A program made the position numbers and the translations under genes. Below, piece by piece: positions 42,576 through 56,055 of a stretch of 64,000 bases of DNA (position 1 is the stretch's first letter; each line of letters opens with the position of its first letter). The notes beneath the pieces were generated by a model. It did not search any database, was not told the DNA's origin, and saw only the letters and a program-made list of their open reading frames with translations. Origin of the DNA: Trichodelitschia bisporula (lineage: Eukaryota > Ascomycota > Dothideomycetes > Phaeotrichales > Phaeotrichaceae); contig ML996695.1 of the NCBI GenBank assembly GCA_010356995.1, positions 877,061-941,060 on the forward strand. The letters are read 5' to 3'.

Positions 42576-45500
42576 CTAGGATATCCCCAGCGAGTCTTGC
42601 TTCTGTATACCAGGCGAGCGGAACTGGCTATGGCGGTTCGGCGACGGCTGCGAGAAGTTATGCGGCTGCGAAAAGTTCGGCGGCGGGGTACCCATGGGTT
42701 TGGGGCCACCCATGCCCTGCGGCGGGCCGTAGCCCATGTGCCGCGCCGAAGTCTCGTTTTGCCACGCGTGCGGATCTGCTGCGTGCATGACGCCCGTCGA
42801 GCGTCCCTCGCGCGAGCGCTGGGGCCGGTGACCATCTGGTGACTGGATGGTCGGTTGGGGGACCTTGGCGAGGTCGCCGAACTTCTTCACGATCTCTTTT
42901 GTTGTGATGTCGTTGTTGTCTAGTAGAGCGGTCTCGCTCACAATGGAGAGAAGATCCTCCGGGACCTGGGCATGTTAGTTAGGCATAAGGAGGCGTGAAA
43001 GAAGTGATGTACCTCACACATGCTCTCGTTGCACTCGATCAAGCAGTGGATGGCTTCGATGGCCAGGAAGCTGAGGTCCATGTCGGGGTTGTTCTTGTTG
43101 CCCGAATGCAGGATATTAGGTGCGATGACTGTCGCCAGGTTATGAATGTCCATCTTGCTTCCCGTCTCCTCGTCCACCGTGTGGAACGATGACACCCAGT
43201 TAAGGAAGGAAAACAGAACTTCCATGGTGTCGCGGTGAACCTTAGGCAGCAAACAGCACGTGAGATGTAGCACCCTACGGCGCTTGTCCTCGTCGGGAAT
43301 TTCTGCACCTGGTTAGCACGCACTGAGGAGAAACATGAAGCAACTTACTCGCTGCGAGGATGAACAAGTGATGCAGCTTGTACGTCAAGATCGGATCAGG
43401 TAGCTCGCGCAAGAACTTCTTCAAGAGTGCAGCAACCTGCACAGCCGTTTCCCGCGTCAGGTCGACCCCCTCAGAGCCCTTGGTGTCGATTTCCTCTGCG
43501 AGCTCCTTCAGCCGGCGAATGTTGCCGTTCTTGCGGAACACGCCTTCGACGGACATGTCCATATTACGCATAGCAGAAACGGCATTCTCGACGATTGCTG
43601 GGATCCGCAGCGTTCCCGGACCAACACCATCCGTCGACTCGGCGCCGTCCCGCTCAACAACATACTCCAAGCTCTTTCCGAAAATACCCTTCTTCTTGTT
43701 ACCGCCCTTCTCATTCTTGAAAGCCTTGCCGAACCGGTCCCAGAAAGTAGGACTCTTTTTGGTCTCAATCAGATCCAGCAGTTCTTGCTGGGTGAACTGG
43801 TTGTCAAGCAGCGGTTCCATCGAGAACACGGCGATATGGCGGACGATAAAGTACTCCAACGCCGACAGCTCCGAGAAATATTTCTTCGGCCTTGAGCCAT
43901 GTTCGCGCATCCGATGATCAACGTCCGGGCCGTCCGAAAAATCGCGTCGATGCCCGTTCAAGAGCTTCACCTTCGGATCCTGCGCAACCAGGTGCCCACG
44001 GGCATACCTGGCCGCATTCGGACGCTGGTCCTTGGCTTGCTCGGCCTGCACGAGACGCGGGATGTCGTCGAGCGCCATCGACTGTGCGCCAAAGCTGACA
44101 TGAGATTCATCGTCGGCTTCGGGCATGGGCTCTTGCTGGCTCCGATCGGTCAGCCCGGTGCCGCCCTCGCGGATGATCGAAGCGCGCGGCCGTTTCGACG
44201 TGTTCGAGAGGTGGCGTTCGAGTCGCGTCGATCGCAGCCGACGAATGTCGCCGAGAGCTTGCTCATAGGACGCGGAGAGGCGGCGATTGTCTGCAGCACC
44301 CGTACCCGCGTAAGACTTTGACCTAGACTCAGACCGAAGCATATTCGGCTCACCAGATGTAGGAGACAGAGTCTGGCCACCATCATTTCCACTCGGACGA
44401 ATATTATCTACAAGGTAATCAGAACGTCAAGGCCTTCCAAGTATGTATCGGGTCTTACCATCGGTATGTGGGAGAGTGTTTGCATGACGAAGTGTCGCCA
44501 AAAGTCGAGCATGGGCGACTAGTAGCAGATGGACGTATTGCTGCAGTCGGGTAATGTACACAAATCCGCCCTGGGCATCAGGTGCTTGGCCGACGTGGTC
44601 TCTGCAGAAAGATTTACGAATATTTGGGCTCCAAAAAGCTTCCTGGTAGGTTTCGCTGACATCGCGCCCGCATGATGAGCAGACCATACAGGTTAGGTGA
44701 AAGTAGCGGCCCGACGCCTTCAGGCACTTGTCCTCAACCGGTTTTTGGCAAAGCGGACAATGATCGGCTTCCCCGCTGACATATGGCGCAGAGTCGGCAA
44801 CATGATTGGTCGCTTCCAGATCGTCCAGCCGCTTTTCCAGAGTGTCGATGCGTTTCAGGAATTGGTTAAGGCCTTCGGTACTGCCCGTTTCCCGCTCGAG
44901 TCTGAGAGCACCCTGCAGGCAGATGCGGATCAGAAGCTTGAGGTAGTGAGCAAGCCCGGTGACCAGTCCGAGGAGGTCTTGTGTCACACCAAGGCGTTGG
45001 CTACCGGATTCGGATGACGCCGCAAGGAGGGCAAAAAAAGCGACAACCTTTTTACACAGCAGCTTTGCCTCACGAGAATAAGCTAGACCTATGACTGTTA
45101 GCTTTCATTTTCGTAGTCACCAATTCAGATCACCTTTTGATGTTTGAGTGCTCAACAAGCGATCCAGCTCATCCGTGCACTGAAAGAACACATCGACATG
45201 CACAATGAACCGCCGCGCAGCACAGATACCATCGAAATATCCTCCGTTGCTGACGTTGATAAGCATGTCCGAAATGCATGTTGCCGACTTTTCTTCGAAG
45301 TTGGACAACGTCTGCCAAATCCAGATGACTTTGCTCTCCACGCGCTCCTCTTCTTGGCGCACAATCGTGCGTATTTCCTCGGTCGCATCGGCCTCGCTGA
45401 GGTCGTCAGACGGCAGCTGCGGCGGGCGGTCCTTTTCGGTATTGTGCAAGCGCACGTTCCAGTACTTGTGGATCATGTAGCATTCTGGGTGCCAGTGCTG

Positions 45501-46394
45501 ATTCTCTCCATTGCGGAAAATTTCGACAAACTGTTTTAGAATTGCATTGTGGCAGCCATGACACCGTTGAGCAAAGCGAGTTGAGTAATGATAGTGGCAG
45601 TATACGCTGCCTTCGTGCTCGTAGTAGCTGTCCTGCGCGCCAAAGATGGTTGGGCAAACGGAGCATGTGAAGTGCTCGATGTGGTATTTCCGCTCAAGAG
45701 CGGTGATGTACGATCCTCGAAGAGCACCACCGCATTTGGCACACAAAAGATCTAGGCGCTTAAAATAGTCTTTCTCGCACAGTGGGTACTGGTTGGGGCC
45801 TTCGTCCGGGACGGGGAAGAACTTGGAGGCGACAATTGTACCGCATTCCTGGGCATTGTTAGCTAACGCACATCAAAGAACGCGACATCGTGCAGAAAGC
45901 GTACTTACATGACATGTGAAACAATCGAGATGGTAGGTATTATCCAGAGCGCGAACAAACTGTCCTTGCAGCGGTTTCTCGCACTTGCCGCATATGCGTG
46001 ACCCGCTCGGCCTCCGACTGCCACTATTCGGGGTCGAGGCCTTCGGCCGCTCGGTCCCAGGGACTAAGCTGGATGGGAGATTGTTGCTGCTTCCCGCATT
46101 CTGGCGATCGAGCGGGAAGCTGTTCTGGCGCTCTGGCGGAAAGCTGTTCTGACGCACCCATTCCCTCTCGGCGGGATCTCTATCGTAGGGACCAGGGGGG
46201 GGGGCGCTACCCTGGCCAGGAGGCGGCGATGTGGTGTAGAGGCTGCGATTGTTCATGGCATGTCGCGCATCGTGACCAGGCGGTTGCATCTGTTGGCCAT
46301 GGCCGTATGCTGACGGACCGGCTGCTGGACCAGCGGCATCGGCCCAATCCCCGCGCCTATCCGTAGGCGAGCCGCCCGCGGACGGGGCACTCAT
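42576..46394 (-). CDS. LIM-domain Rho GTPase-activating protein (RGA1/Rga1-like)
   Basis: Six exons: 46394-45909, 45848-45134, 45088-44459, 44407-43349, 43302-43013 and 42965-42576, with introns of 45-60 nt; 1189 residues. Rga-type proteins switch off Cdc42 or Rho1 at growing tips and septa. After a disordered Pro/Ser/Asn N-terminus come LIM1 (from 134, ICGKCEKPLQGQFVRAL, split by intron 1), LIM2 (from about 193, LCAKCGGALRGSYITAL) and, after a helical region with a predicted coiled coil (EGLNQFLKRIDTLEKRLDDLE, about 472-492), LIM3 (from 511, CPLCQKPVEDKC). The RhoGAP domain spans about 853-1060, with the arginine finger in EGVFRKNGN (Arg902). The Pro/Asn/Gln tail ends QKQDSLGIS. All splice joins rebuild LIM or RhoGAP motifs. 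Divergent from RPB4. Confidence 0.95.
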
Positions 46395-48218
46395 GGCGAC
46401 GGCGCCTCCCAACTTTTGACGCTGAGGGTTGCGACGTTGTTGCTGTGCGCAAAGTGTGACTCCGGAGGTGCGAGCGGTGATAGAGATGCGATTGCGGGGG
46501 TGCGAATCGGAGGTCGATGTTCAGTATGTTGGCGACGGCCGGGGGATGGAGTGAGGGGGGCGGTGCGAGGGCGGTGAGATGAGCGGATGAAAGCGGGGCT
46601 GCGACGAGAGCAGGACGCGTGTGAGGGAGGCAAAAGGGTTTGCGAGATGAAGAGGAGAGCAGCAGGATGACAGGGAGGTGTGGGGTTGTAGATGGAGAGG
46701 GGTTTGGCGGGATTAGGTTGTGATCGGTGGGAGATGTTTGAGGGTTGTGGGTGGTTGTGATGGTTGGAGGTTGTGGAGGTGGTCGGTTGTTGTGCGGGTT
46801 GCGGGCGTGTGGACTGTGCTTTGGGGTGCTTGGGTGCTTGTGCAGTTGTGTGGTGGACTTGGTGGTCTGTGTGGGGCCGTTAAAAGGTTGCTGAAGAGAC
46901 GTGGGAAGTCCTGAACTTTTTCGGTATCGTTTACGGACAAGTTGGGGTTTCTTTAGTTAGACTGCACTACAATTTTGATACTGACACTGGTACTAGCTCT
47001 AGCACTGACAGAGTGCAGACTGCAGACAAGTTGTGGAGAGGGGGGAGAAAGCAGTGGCAGTGCAGTACTACGGATGTACAGCAAGCAGAGTAGGTACTCG
47101 TAGTGAGAACAAGGGCCGTTTCTGTTTCTTTGCTTGTGCTTGGTTTCCTCTAGCGTCTTTTTTTCATCTTTCTCCGCAGTCCGTAAATTAGTTTGACCAG
47201 CGGAGCCTGGGGAGGAGAACCAGGATGGGGATGAGGAGGGGGTTCGTGTCGGAGTACCAGTAAGCAGAGAAGAGACTTGCAGATGAGCGACAGACTGCAC
47301 AAGTCCAATCATGCAGAGATATGAGAAGAGAGAGGCGGGACGGGAGAAGGTTGGGCCAAGAGCCGCACGCTACGCTGTTCTCTGCACATCCCAATTGTCA
47401 GTTGAGGTTCCAATGCCAATTGTGGCTCATCCATAGTTTTGTAGCTTAAGGTACGGATGTAGCCGCAAGCATTCTATATCAAAAGCTCAACTCCTCGTGT
47501 GTCTAGCTAACAAGAGCCGCAAACCATTTGATATCAGAGTTCGACTCCCCACTCATAAGGACCCCCTCCCTCACAGCTCTCGTGTCCTCGCATGTCTCAT
47601 GTCTCTGCCCCTTCCGGAAAGCCTCCATCACTTCCACCACAGCATCTCACGAGACCCACGCGAACTCCTTCTTTGTACCGTACATCTGTTACACCACAGC
47701 TCTCCCATCGTGCCTATCCTGCTCGCCCGTTGCACTGCTTCTCTTACCCACGGCGCTTATGTATCCTGCTCGCCCGTTGAGCTTTAAGCCATGTTCCATC
47801 AAATATAGAAACAGTCTAGGACCCGGAACTACCCCCGCGCGGCTCTCCGACCTATTTGCTACCCCCCCCCACGTCTTATTTCCACATCTCTCATTTTCCG
47901 CCTCCATCTGTAGAACCGCATTCCACCCATCGCATTCTCGCATCTTGCATTATCATTCCATCCCACCATCTCCTTGACGAGACCAAACAAAAGCTCAGAG
48001 CCCCGCTAGCCTCAATAGCCCGCCGCGCCCACACGACCCCAAATATACCAAGCCTCCAGGACCCCTCTGCAAAGCCCAGACCATCCCCACAAAAAGTCAC
48101 CACCAACCTCCCCAGCCCACCATCACCACCACACTCAAGCAGCAACCCCGCACTCCCCACAAAGAGAATAGAAACCTCTTTCTCCACACTCTGTCAGAAA
48201 CCTACTGCTACAGCAACT
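46395..48218. other. Divergent promoter region, LIM-RhoGAP / RPB4
   Basis: 1.8 kb. The LIM-RhoGAP side carries a G/T-rich run (GGTTGT-like words, about 46735-46805), which is C/A-rich on the transcribed strand and is probably a long 5' leader. The RPB4 side is pyrimidine- and C-rich, with open frames running into the RPB4 start but no own protein signature. A tRNA-like box pair near 47500-47545 does not fold (see rejected). Confidence 0.55.
46735..46805. repeat. G/T-rich low-complexity tract
   Basis: Irregular GGTTGT/GGTGGT words on the plus strand, reading as ACAACC-rich sequence in the LIM-RhoGAP leader. Not a regular tandem repeat. Confidence 0.55.
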
Positions 48219-48873
48219 ATGAACGGCCAAAACACCAACGGCAACGCGGGCGGCAACCCCAACGCTCAGAGCGAAATGTCCCGCCGCTTCGCCAAACCCA
48301 AAATCCCCGACTACCGCATCGCCATCCGCGAGCGGCCCAAGACAACCCCCGTCGACGAAGAAGCGGGACAAGAACTGCACCTCGGCGAGTTCCGCTACGT
48401 GCACGCGCTCTCCGTGTCCGAGGCGCGCCTCATCATGGACAAGTCGCTCGAGAACCGGCAAAAGCACAACAAGAAGATCGGTGACTCGGAGTGAGTGATG
48501 CTTGTTCGTCCTCTCTCAACCCAAAGTTAATCTCCTCGCCAACAGGGTCTTCTTGAAAATGCAGACGTACATCGATACCTTCGCCCGCTTCCGCGCGGAG
48601 AACATCGTCGTCGAGCTCGAGCTCTTATTCCATCAGTACCCGGCCCTCGAGACCTTTGAGCGCTCGCAGCTGAGTACGTTCCACTTCTTCCTTTCACGTT
48701 CCGCCTTTGAGCACCCCCAGCTGATCCGCCCGAACCCAGTCTCCCTTTGTCCCGGCGAAGCAGAGGAGGCCAAGACCCTCATCCCTTCCATCACGGACAA
48801 GATCTCCGATGACGATCTGCAGCAGCTGCTTGATGACATTGCTGCGCGCCGCCAGTACATGGTTGACGCGTAG
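48219..48873 (+). CDS. RPB4: RNA polymerase II subunit RPB4
   Basis: Exons 48219-48490, 48546-48673 and 48740-48873 (introns 55 and 66 nt) give 177 residues. Rpb4 pairs with Rpb7 to form the Pol II stalk and also shuttles in mRNA decay. Motifs: LHLGEFRYVHALSVSEARLI (Rpb7-facing), then VFLKMQTYIDTFARFRAEN, LETFERSQL joined to ISLCPGEAEEAKTLIPSI, and the HRDC-like end KISDDDLQQLLDDIAARRQYM. The first 40 residues are Asn/Gly-rich and could be shortened by starting at the internal MSRRFAKPK. Both introns are needed: reading through either breaks the known sequence. Confidence 0.95.
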
Positions 48874-49572
48874 CCGTAGCCTAGCGGGCTGTTCGCTTGC
48901 ATGCACATGTACAAAAAGGATTGGTACTGGTAGGGATGCTATGGGTTCGGGTCTGGCGTAAACGGTTGGGGAGCATCATGGGATCGGTGCATGGCTTTGT
49001 TAACTACACGATAATGGCGATGTAAAATGTGAAGGGCTTCTTCGGTGATGTTGACGCTGTGAGAGAGTCACGATAGCTTAACACAACATGGGCAAAATCT
49101 AGATGGCGGACCGGTTCTCCGTGATTGCTATTTCAGAACCTCTGCTATGTACATCTATCCCCTCCACGGTTCCTCCGTGCTTGAGAATGGCCCCTCCACC
49201 AACCACCGAACCATATCGGACACGATGAATTCATCTGTCCAAACAAGGTCAGTCTTCAAACAGGACAAAGGGTGGTATCAGCAACTACGCAGCTCTCAGC
49301 GCGGTCGCACTCACACATCTCCTCAAAACAGGCTACCGCATATACAAAGCAACATGTAAAAGAAGCGGGAAACTGGTATAGAGAGAGTCCACACTCGACG
49401 CCGAAGTTCCAAATTGTCCCCCGAACCCCAACTCCGCGCTTGGAAAATACTCAAACATCCGGACTAAACAAAGAGAAAGTAAAAGAAAAAGGAGTGCGGA
49501 CAATAGCCCATAGCTTATCGTCAAATGGTCAGCGAAAAAGGTGCAGGATCAAAGAACATATTTTGCATAGTA
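48874..49572. other. Convergent 3' spacer
   Basis: About 700 bp of 3' UTR sequence for RPB4 and RIM15. No gene seen. Confidence 0.55.
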
Positions 49573-52500
49573 TCAATATTTTTGCGGCGGTGAGCCGGTC
49601 GCAGGACTCGGCCCGCGGGAGAGGAACAACGGCCGGGGCGTCGGGTCCGTGTCGGATTCTTCGGCATGCGGAGGTTTGGGAGTAGCGACGTCGAACTCGG
49701 CACCGTCGGTCGCATCTGCTTGCGCAGAGGGAGCGAAGAGTTCGGGCGGTGTCAGCGTGCCGTGCTTTGTCTCTGATTCGTCAAGCTGCTGCTCAGCACT
49801 AGGAAGCTCGGCAATGGCGGGCGGGGGCGGAGGCAGCGTCTCCCTCACCGGTACGTCCTCAACCGAGACGACGCTCCCATGACTGTTGGTGCGAAGCATC
49901 TCAGTGCCGAGCTTTGATGAGCCCCTTGGCCGGCCGTTTTTGGGACTTTTGGTGCGAGCATGTGTGTTGCCGAGTTCCTCGTCTTCGTCGTCACCGGATT
50001 CCGCAGATTCGGGTTTCTTTTCTAGAGAACGACGTTTGAGGCTGGTGCGTTCGGTCGGAGTGCGTCGCCGAGGAGGTGAAGACGGGGGGTGTTCCAAAAC
50101 CGGAGGGGCGGATACTTGATGAGTGAGAACCGCCTTTGGCTCAGGCTCGACACCCGGACTTCCGCTGATACCTAAACCATCGAAGCCCTGGATGAGGTCC
50201 TTCTCTTGCCACTCATCAATTGCTTGCTGTCTGATAACCACGATTGCATCGTCTGCCCGAGAGTCCCCCTCTCCGAAGAAGCTCGAGCCGATGGAGTCTT
50301 GCCTGCTAGAGCCACGGTAGCTGCTCGAGGGAACGGTAGCGCCAAAGCTTGAAGAGTTGGAGATTGGACTATCTTCAACCCGACTGGATTCCTGGCGGAG
50401 TCCGGAGAGGGGCAGCGAGGCATACTGTTGAGGCGTCCAGTTCGGCGGTGGTGGCTTCCACTGACACAAGCGACCGAGAATATCAGTGAGTTTTGCAATG
50501 GTGGGAGGCTTGTCGATCAGACCATCGAAATGATGGCTCGGTGGCAGCTCCTTCAGGTAACCGGTGACGCACACAATTGGCGTACGGGTGTTCGCATTCT
50601 TTGTGTCACGAATCATGCGTGCGACGTCGGCTCCGTTGTTCTGGGGAAGCTTGTACTCCATCATGATCACGTCGAATTTCACCTCACTCATGGCGTACCG
50701 CATCGATTCCGGACCCGTTTGTGCAGTGATGGTGCGACACCGTAACTTCTCCAGGAGCTTCTCCATGACCAGTCGGGACACTGGATGGTCTTCGCAGACG
50801 AGCACGTCAAGAGGCCGAAACATAGGTCCCTCGAGTAAAGTGATCTGGGAAAGCCTCCTCGAGCTTTGCCGGCGCCGCTGAACGCGGAGAAGGGCCTTTT
50901 GACGCGGATCCTCATTATCCGAAGATGATGGAGAGGCCTCGATGACCTGACTGCGACGCTTGTGATGGTCTGTCACCAGGTTTTTGACGACGTCTTCACT
51001 TTCCTGGGAGCTCACAGTATGGGAGCGAGTCCTCGGTGACGTAACCTTGGCTACAGCTGGGTTGCTGATCGGCCTTTGCGTGGACAAACTCCGCTCATGG
51101 TGAGATGCGGACCCAACAGGCGACTTGGCAAGCTTGATGGGCGAACTCGAGGTGGTCTTCATATTGGACATCAGCCTGGGTGCATCAAAGAAGCTCCCCG
51201 GCTGCAGCGAGCTGCTGCTGTGCGATAGCGTGGATGAGCCGCTCGAGGTTTTCCGACGGTCCTCCCGCTGCCCGGCAGTAAACTGGACCAGAAGAGGGGA
51301 CGAAGGCTGCGATATGCGGTTCGGTGATGACGTCGTCTGAGTGAGCAAGAGCGGTGACGACGGCCTGGTATTCTTGCTAGCAGCCGACATTGTTCTCTTA
51401 AGCGGCATTGGCAATGGCATCTGCATCGGCACAATGGGGCTAGACTCGAGCGACGGAGCCGACGTCATTGATGGTGAGGTGAGCGTGGATACGGCTTTGG
51501 TCTGCGCTTGCATCGTCTCTGCCCGGAGCTTTTGGATCACATCCTTGTTTGCCTTTTCGAGAACGGGAAGGTTTTTGAAGGCAAAGTTTCCGAAATCGTC
51601 GGTGGCAACAGGCTCACTAAGCCTGCGGCTCCGGCCATCTCGAACATGAGCGGGGATGTGCAGTGGCATGAGAGTCCGCTTCATGGAGTTGACTTGTGAC
51701 CGTACGCGAGACAAGGCATCATGAGGGCGTTCCGGATAGTCCGCTCCAGGCGTTCCGGCAGACGAGGTTCCTTGGTCTTCGAATTCCGAAGCAAAGCTTT
51801 GCAAGGTGGCTCCGCGGGCATCAAAGTACTCGGTATCTTCCGGGTTTTCCGGAGCGGGAACGAAGGAGGCTTCGTCTTCGCGCAAGGTTTCCCAATTGAC
51901 ATCGGCGAACCAAGGATGGTTCTTGATTTCTTCTCCACCACTGGCAAATTGCTCGCCCACGTTTGCTCCAAGGCGATTCGACGGGTCAAGGCACATCAAC
52001 CTATTCATGAGATCCTTGGCTTCATCGGACACCGGACAGACTTCTTCTGGAGGCCAGTCAATCTCCCGTGCCAGGATGCGTTGGAAGACCTCCTCAGGTG
52101 TGTCCGCATGGAAGGGTGGATATCCAAAGAGGAACTCGAATAGTATGCATCCCATTGACCACCAATCACTGACTTCGTCCTGCCCAACACCATTGATAGT
52201 CTCTGGAGCGAGGTAATCCGGAGTGCCAACAAACTTCCGAGTGGTATCCTGGGGGTCAAATAGCGCAAGGTTAGGAGGCAACATTCCCGACGCCGTTACT
52301 GGAGGGGTATTGCTGATCTGCATCAAGCTGGTGTTACTGGCCACTGGATGAAGTAAGTATGGATCGGGAGAGTGGTTGTCTCCGTGGATAGAACCCTCGT
52401 CAATTGCTGAATGCGACCCATTCCCACTTTCATCCGCGATGGAAAGCTTCCGTAGCATGGATTGTAGGGCATCACTGTTTTCGCTGTCGCTCCTGCTCCC

Positions 52501-55432
52501 CGCTTTCGATGACTCGCGGTTTAGGCTGAAATAGGACGGTTGTCCGAGGTCCGTCTGAAAGGCGGGTGTCAGACTTGGAGTCTGGCTGGGCGAAGTGCCT
52601 CCCTGTATGTCGAAAGATGCTGACCGGGATGACCCAACCGAGATTGCGCGGTGGAATGGGCCTTGCTTGAGCAAGTCAGGAACCGGGGGCTCCGTCTTGT
52701 TGTTGAGAGCGCGCTTTTGTCGGCCCACAAGACCCATACGTGACAGACCAAAATCGGTGAGCTTAAGATGGCCGTTCTGGTCAATAAGCAAATTGTCGGG
52801 CTTCAAATCGCGGTGGACAATCCCGCGGCTGTGCAGATGCTCGACCCCAAGTACGACTTCCGCAAGGTACTTTTTCGCCCAGTCTTCGGGCAAGCCCCCG
52901 AGCACCTTGACAAGTGAAGCGCAGTCGCCGCCATTGAGATACTCCATAACAAGGTACAGGTAGTCCTTGCTCGAAAAGGTCCAGTAGAGTTTGGCAACAA
53001 AATCGCTCTCTCCTTGCCACATCATGATAGCGCGCTCAGCTTTGACGTTCGTGACTTGATTCTTCGCAACCATGTCGGCTTTCTTCAGCACTTTGATAGC
53101 AAAATAGTCGCCCGTAGACTTCTTCTTGGATAGGTAGACGCTCCCAAACGCTCCTTTGCTGATGGGCTTAATGATTTCAAAATCCTTGATTGACGGAGGG
53201 ACGGCACGGGGTTGCGGATGGCTACTGACAGCAGCAAGCCGTGGAGATACAGGGGGTCGGAACACTTCAGACGATGCAGTGGAGGACTGCCGCCGGTGGT
53301 GATGATTATACAGGTGCTGGGCTACGATCGAAGGTGACGAGAACTCGCTCGTCGATAATACAGGCGATGTGATCGGCGACTCCATCATTTCCACGCCACT
53401 TGGAAGCCTAGGCTTGGGCATCCGCAGAGGGGACGCCGGCACCGGAATGCTTCTAGCAGGCGACTGCCCTCTGCTGGACATGACGCTAGGAAGGATGAGG
53501 CTTCTGCGTTTTCGGTCGCGCGAACTCGTTACCCGGGTAAGGCTAAGTTCCGAGCCAGGCGAATCGACACGTCGTGGAAGGGATATCGCTGATGAAAGAA
53601 CGCTGCTATCGCTATCGGCACCCGTATCGCTCTCGAAGTGAATTGAAGCGCGGTTTGCGGGGCGTACTACGTTCGTTGGTCCACTGTTGGAGAAGTCCGT
53701 ATGCGAACGCGGCGTCTGTATGCCTCGAGGGCTGCTAGAACGCGTAGACGTGGCGGTAGACGAGGCCGGGCGGTTCAGGCGAGAGACCAACGATGCCTCG
53801 GAAGTGTTTCGCAAAGCCATTGCCATGGGCGACAGGTTCTCCGGCGAACATGAAAATATCTCTTCCGGGGGGCGCCCTTCGGGAGGGGGATCGGCTTCAT
53901 TGACAATCGGATCTGCCACACCCTCCTCCTCCTCCTCGCTCGAGTCGCTGATTTCACCCGCGGCCAGACGCCTCGCCTTCTCCATTGCAGCATCTATGCA
54001 CTCTGAAACTAACAGATCAAATTCAATGCGAATGCGCTCGGAGTACTCCAAGATTTTACGGTGCCGGAAGATGGCATCTACTTTGGCCCTGGCGAGCTTT
54101 GAAGTGTCCTCGCACAGAGCTGCAAGGCCTGGCTCTGCTTCAAATGTAAGTGCCCCTGGAGACTGCCATTGAAGAACCTGTGCGGACCGGCTCTCTGACT
54201 GCGGTGACTGCGTACGAAACTCTCCTGGTGGCTGACCACGGGTTTCCTTCAAGGCAGGCGTATTTATTTCCAAAGCGGTATCGCAGAGATCCAATACCAG
54301 TTCAACCATACGAGCGATGGGTCGCCGTATAGCAAAAGATGGTCCTCGGTGATGGCCAAACCCTTTGCTGGAGCGGTCTCGGCTGCGAGAAGGAGAGGCA
54401 GGGGACGCACGTCCCGACGATGGCCCCGAAGAAGGCGTGGAGGCAGATCCAATGGGGAAACCTTTGTACTCCAGCACAGCCGGAAGCGCAGGAGCAATTT
54501 CACCAGTTGATCGGGGCTGACGAGAACGAGTTTCCAAGGCATCGAGCACACGTACGATGCAGAGACGTTGTTCAACCAAGCTCTCGTGAGCCAGCTGAAC
54601 TTCCATCTCTGCCTTGTGCTCTTGAAGACAGAGCTCCGTGTGCTTTTCAAACCACCATGGAGTAATCTGGCGCTCGCAAATCCTGCAGAGAACCGGCAGA
54701 GGGGGTGGATGCTGCGCAGGGTCGTTCGCTCCGACCTCGGCCAAAGCCGTAAGATACCTTGCGAGCATCTCAGCCCCAACCCCGAGGGACTCGACGAGTA
54801 CCGATGGCAGATCGATGGTTACTTCGCGAATGACATAAGGACGGATCATCCACATAGTCTAATTGAATTAGTAGTTTCTCTACACAGATGCTGCCGAAAC
54901 TTACGTGACTCTCACCCCCTGAAGTACGGTCATACACCATGATGCCCTGGCCTTCGAGGCAAATTGTCGGATCCTCGACTGGCTCTTCCGGGGCAGGCGT
55001 CTCCTCTCCGGGACCTTCCTTCGAATGTGCATGTTTCCGACGAAAAGATGAGTTGGGACCCAGAGGGACAACGAAACGAACGATCTGGCTGCGAGAGTCA
55101 TCCTTGCGCATAGACTCAATTGCTTCTTCAAATGCCGTCTTGTCCTCGAGCAGGATATCCGCTATGTTCTTCCCTCGAATGGATTCTGGGGGTGTTCCGA
55201 CCACATCACTCCATGACGGGCTAATCCAACGAATCGAGCCGTCAAGACCGAGGTCCATGATAATATTCAGGCTGTGCTCCGCCGCCTCTTTCAGGTCCTG
55301 GCGCTCCACGCGAAAGTCTTCGCTAACCGTCCTCTCCATCCGACCACGATATGGGTCACGACCGGCGGGATCGTCTCTGAGTGCAGCGACGGACCGCGCC
55401 ATAGGCGGCGGCTGGAGAGCGGGGTTTGACAT
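49573..55432 (-). CDS. RIM15: RIM15-type PAS / AGC kinase / receiver protein
   Basis: Exons 55432-54905 and 54858-49573 (46-nt intron, phase 0, joining GGESH to TMWMIRPYV) give 1937 residues. Rim15-type kinases (Cek1/Ppk18 in fission yeast) act below TOR and PKA signals to start quiescence, chiefly through endosulfine (Igo). Order: PAS domain about 54-108; zinc finger CRICERQITPWWFEKHTELC (234-253); kinase domain from about 736 with GAFGSVYL, catalytic Lys765, HRDLKPDN (Asp860) and DFG (878-880); an insert of about 170 residues before GTPDYLAPE, typical of this family; AGC-type tail; receiver domain about 1526-1642. In the receiver, the usual phospho-acceptor Asp is Glu (MMEYKLP, residue 1577), while the acidic pocket (CEDHP), Thr (CVTGY) and Lys (DKPP) remain. 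Long Ser-rich linkers hold many SP/TP sites. Confidence 0.96.
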
Positions 55433-56037
55433 GGCGGTCAAGTGTGATTTGTTTGCAGAGAGGGCTTGGAGTTAACAGACACGGGGTAGTCTGCCCGGAG
55501 GCAGACGGAATGGAAGGCTATATGGCGATCGGTGACAGTCCCATCATGCCAATCGTTCTGGATGGGCAACCGCCAGTCTTGCTGTGAGTGTGTACGTGTG
55601 TTTGTTCGCGTGTGTACAACAGAGGGGAGCGGGGGAGCTCGATACGCGGTAGAGAGCGGAGCGCCGGCAGGGTCCTTATGATTTACAAGGCGCAAAGTGA
55701 GGGCGAGAAGGGCGAGTGGCTTGAGGGTTGAAGGGTGCTGGTGGAAATCTTTGAAGGTTAACGAGTGGGAACTGCGAGAATGATTGCGAGGAGGGGTGGT
55801 TGCTGTTGGATGTCAAAGGCAGATAAAAGCGTTGGCGGACGAGGAAGGAAGCACCATAGTTTGGCGTTTAGAGAGCGATTGAACGATATCAGAAGGGGCA
55901 AAAGTGGTGTTTTGCAAAGGCACACACACTTAGGCCTTGAGATGGAAGGGATGGGTTTGGATAGGATCACAAGTTGTTGCAGCAGCGCGATGCGGTGAGC
56001 AAAGCAGCAAGCAGCAGAAAGAGCGTAGAGCCAGTTT

Positions 56038-56055
56038 AGAGAGAGAGAGAGAGAG
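56038..56055. repeat. (AG)9 microsatellite
   Basis: A perfect 18-bp AG run about 600 bp upstream of the RIM15 start codon, reading CT on its transcribed strand, possibly within the leader or core promoter. Confidence 0.85.

Noticed and set aside
47495-47550. tRNA-like box A (TAGCTAACAAGA) and box B (GAGTTCGACTCC)
   Set aside because: Acceptor, anticodon and T stems do not pair when positions are assigned from the boxes; only the short GCT/AGC and GAG/CTC pairs form.
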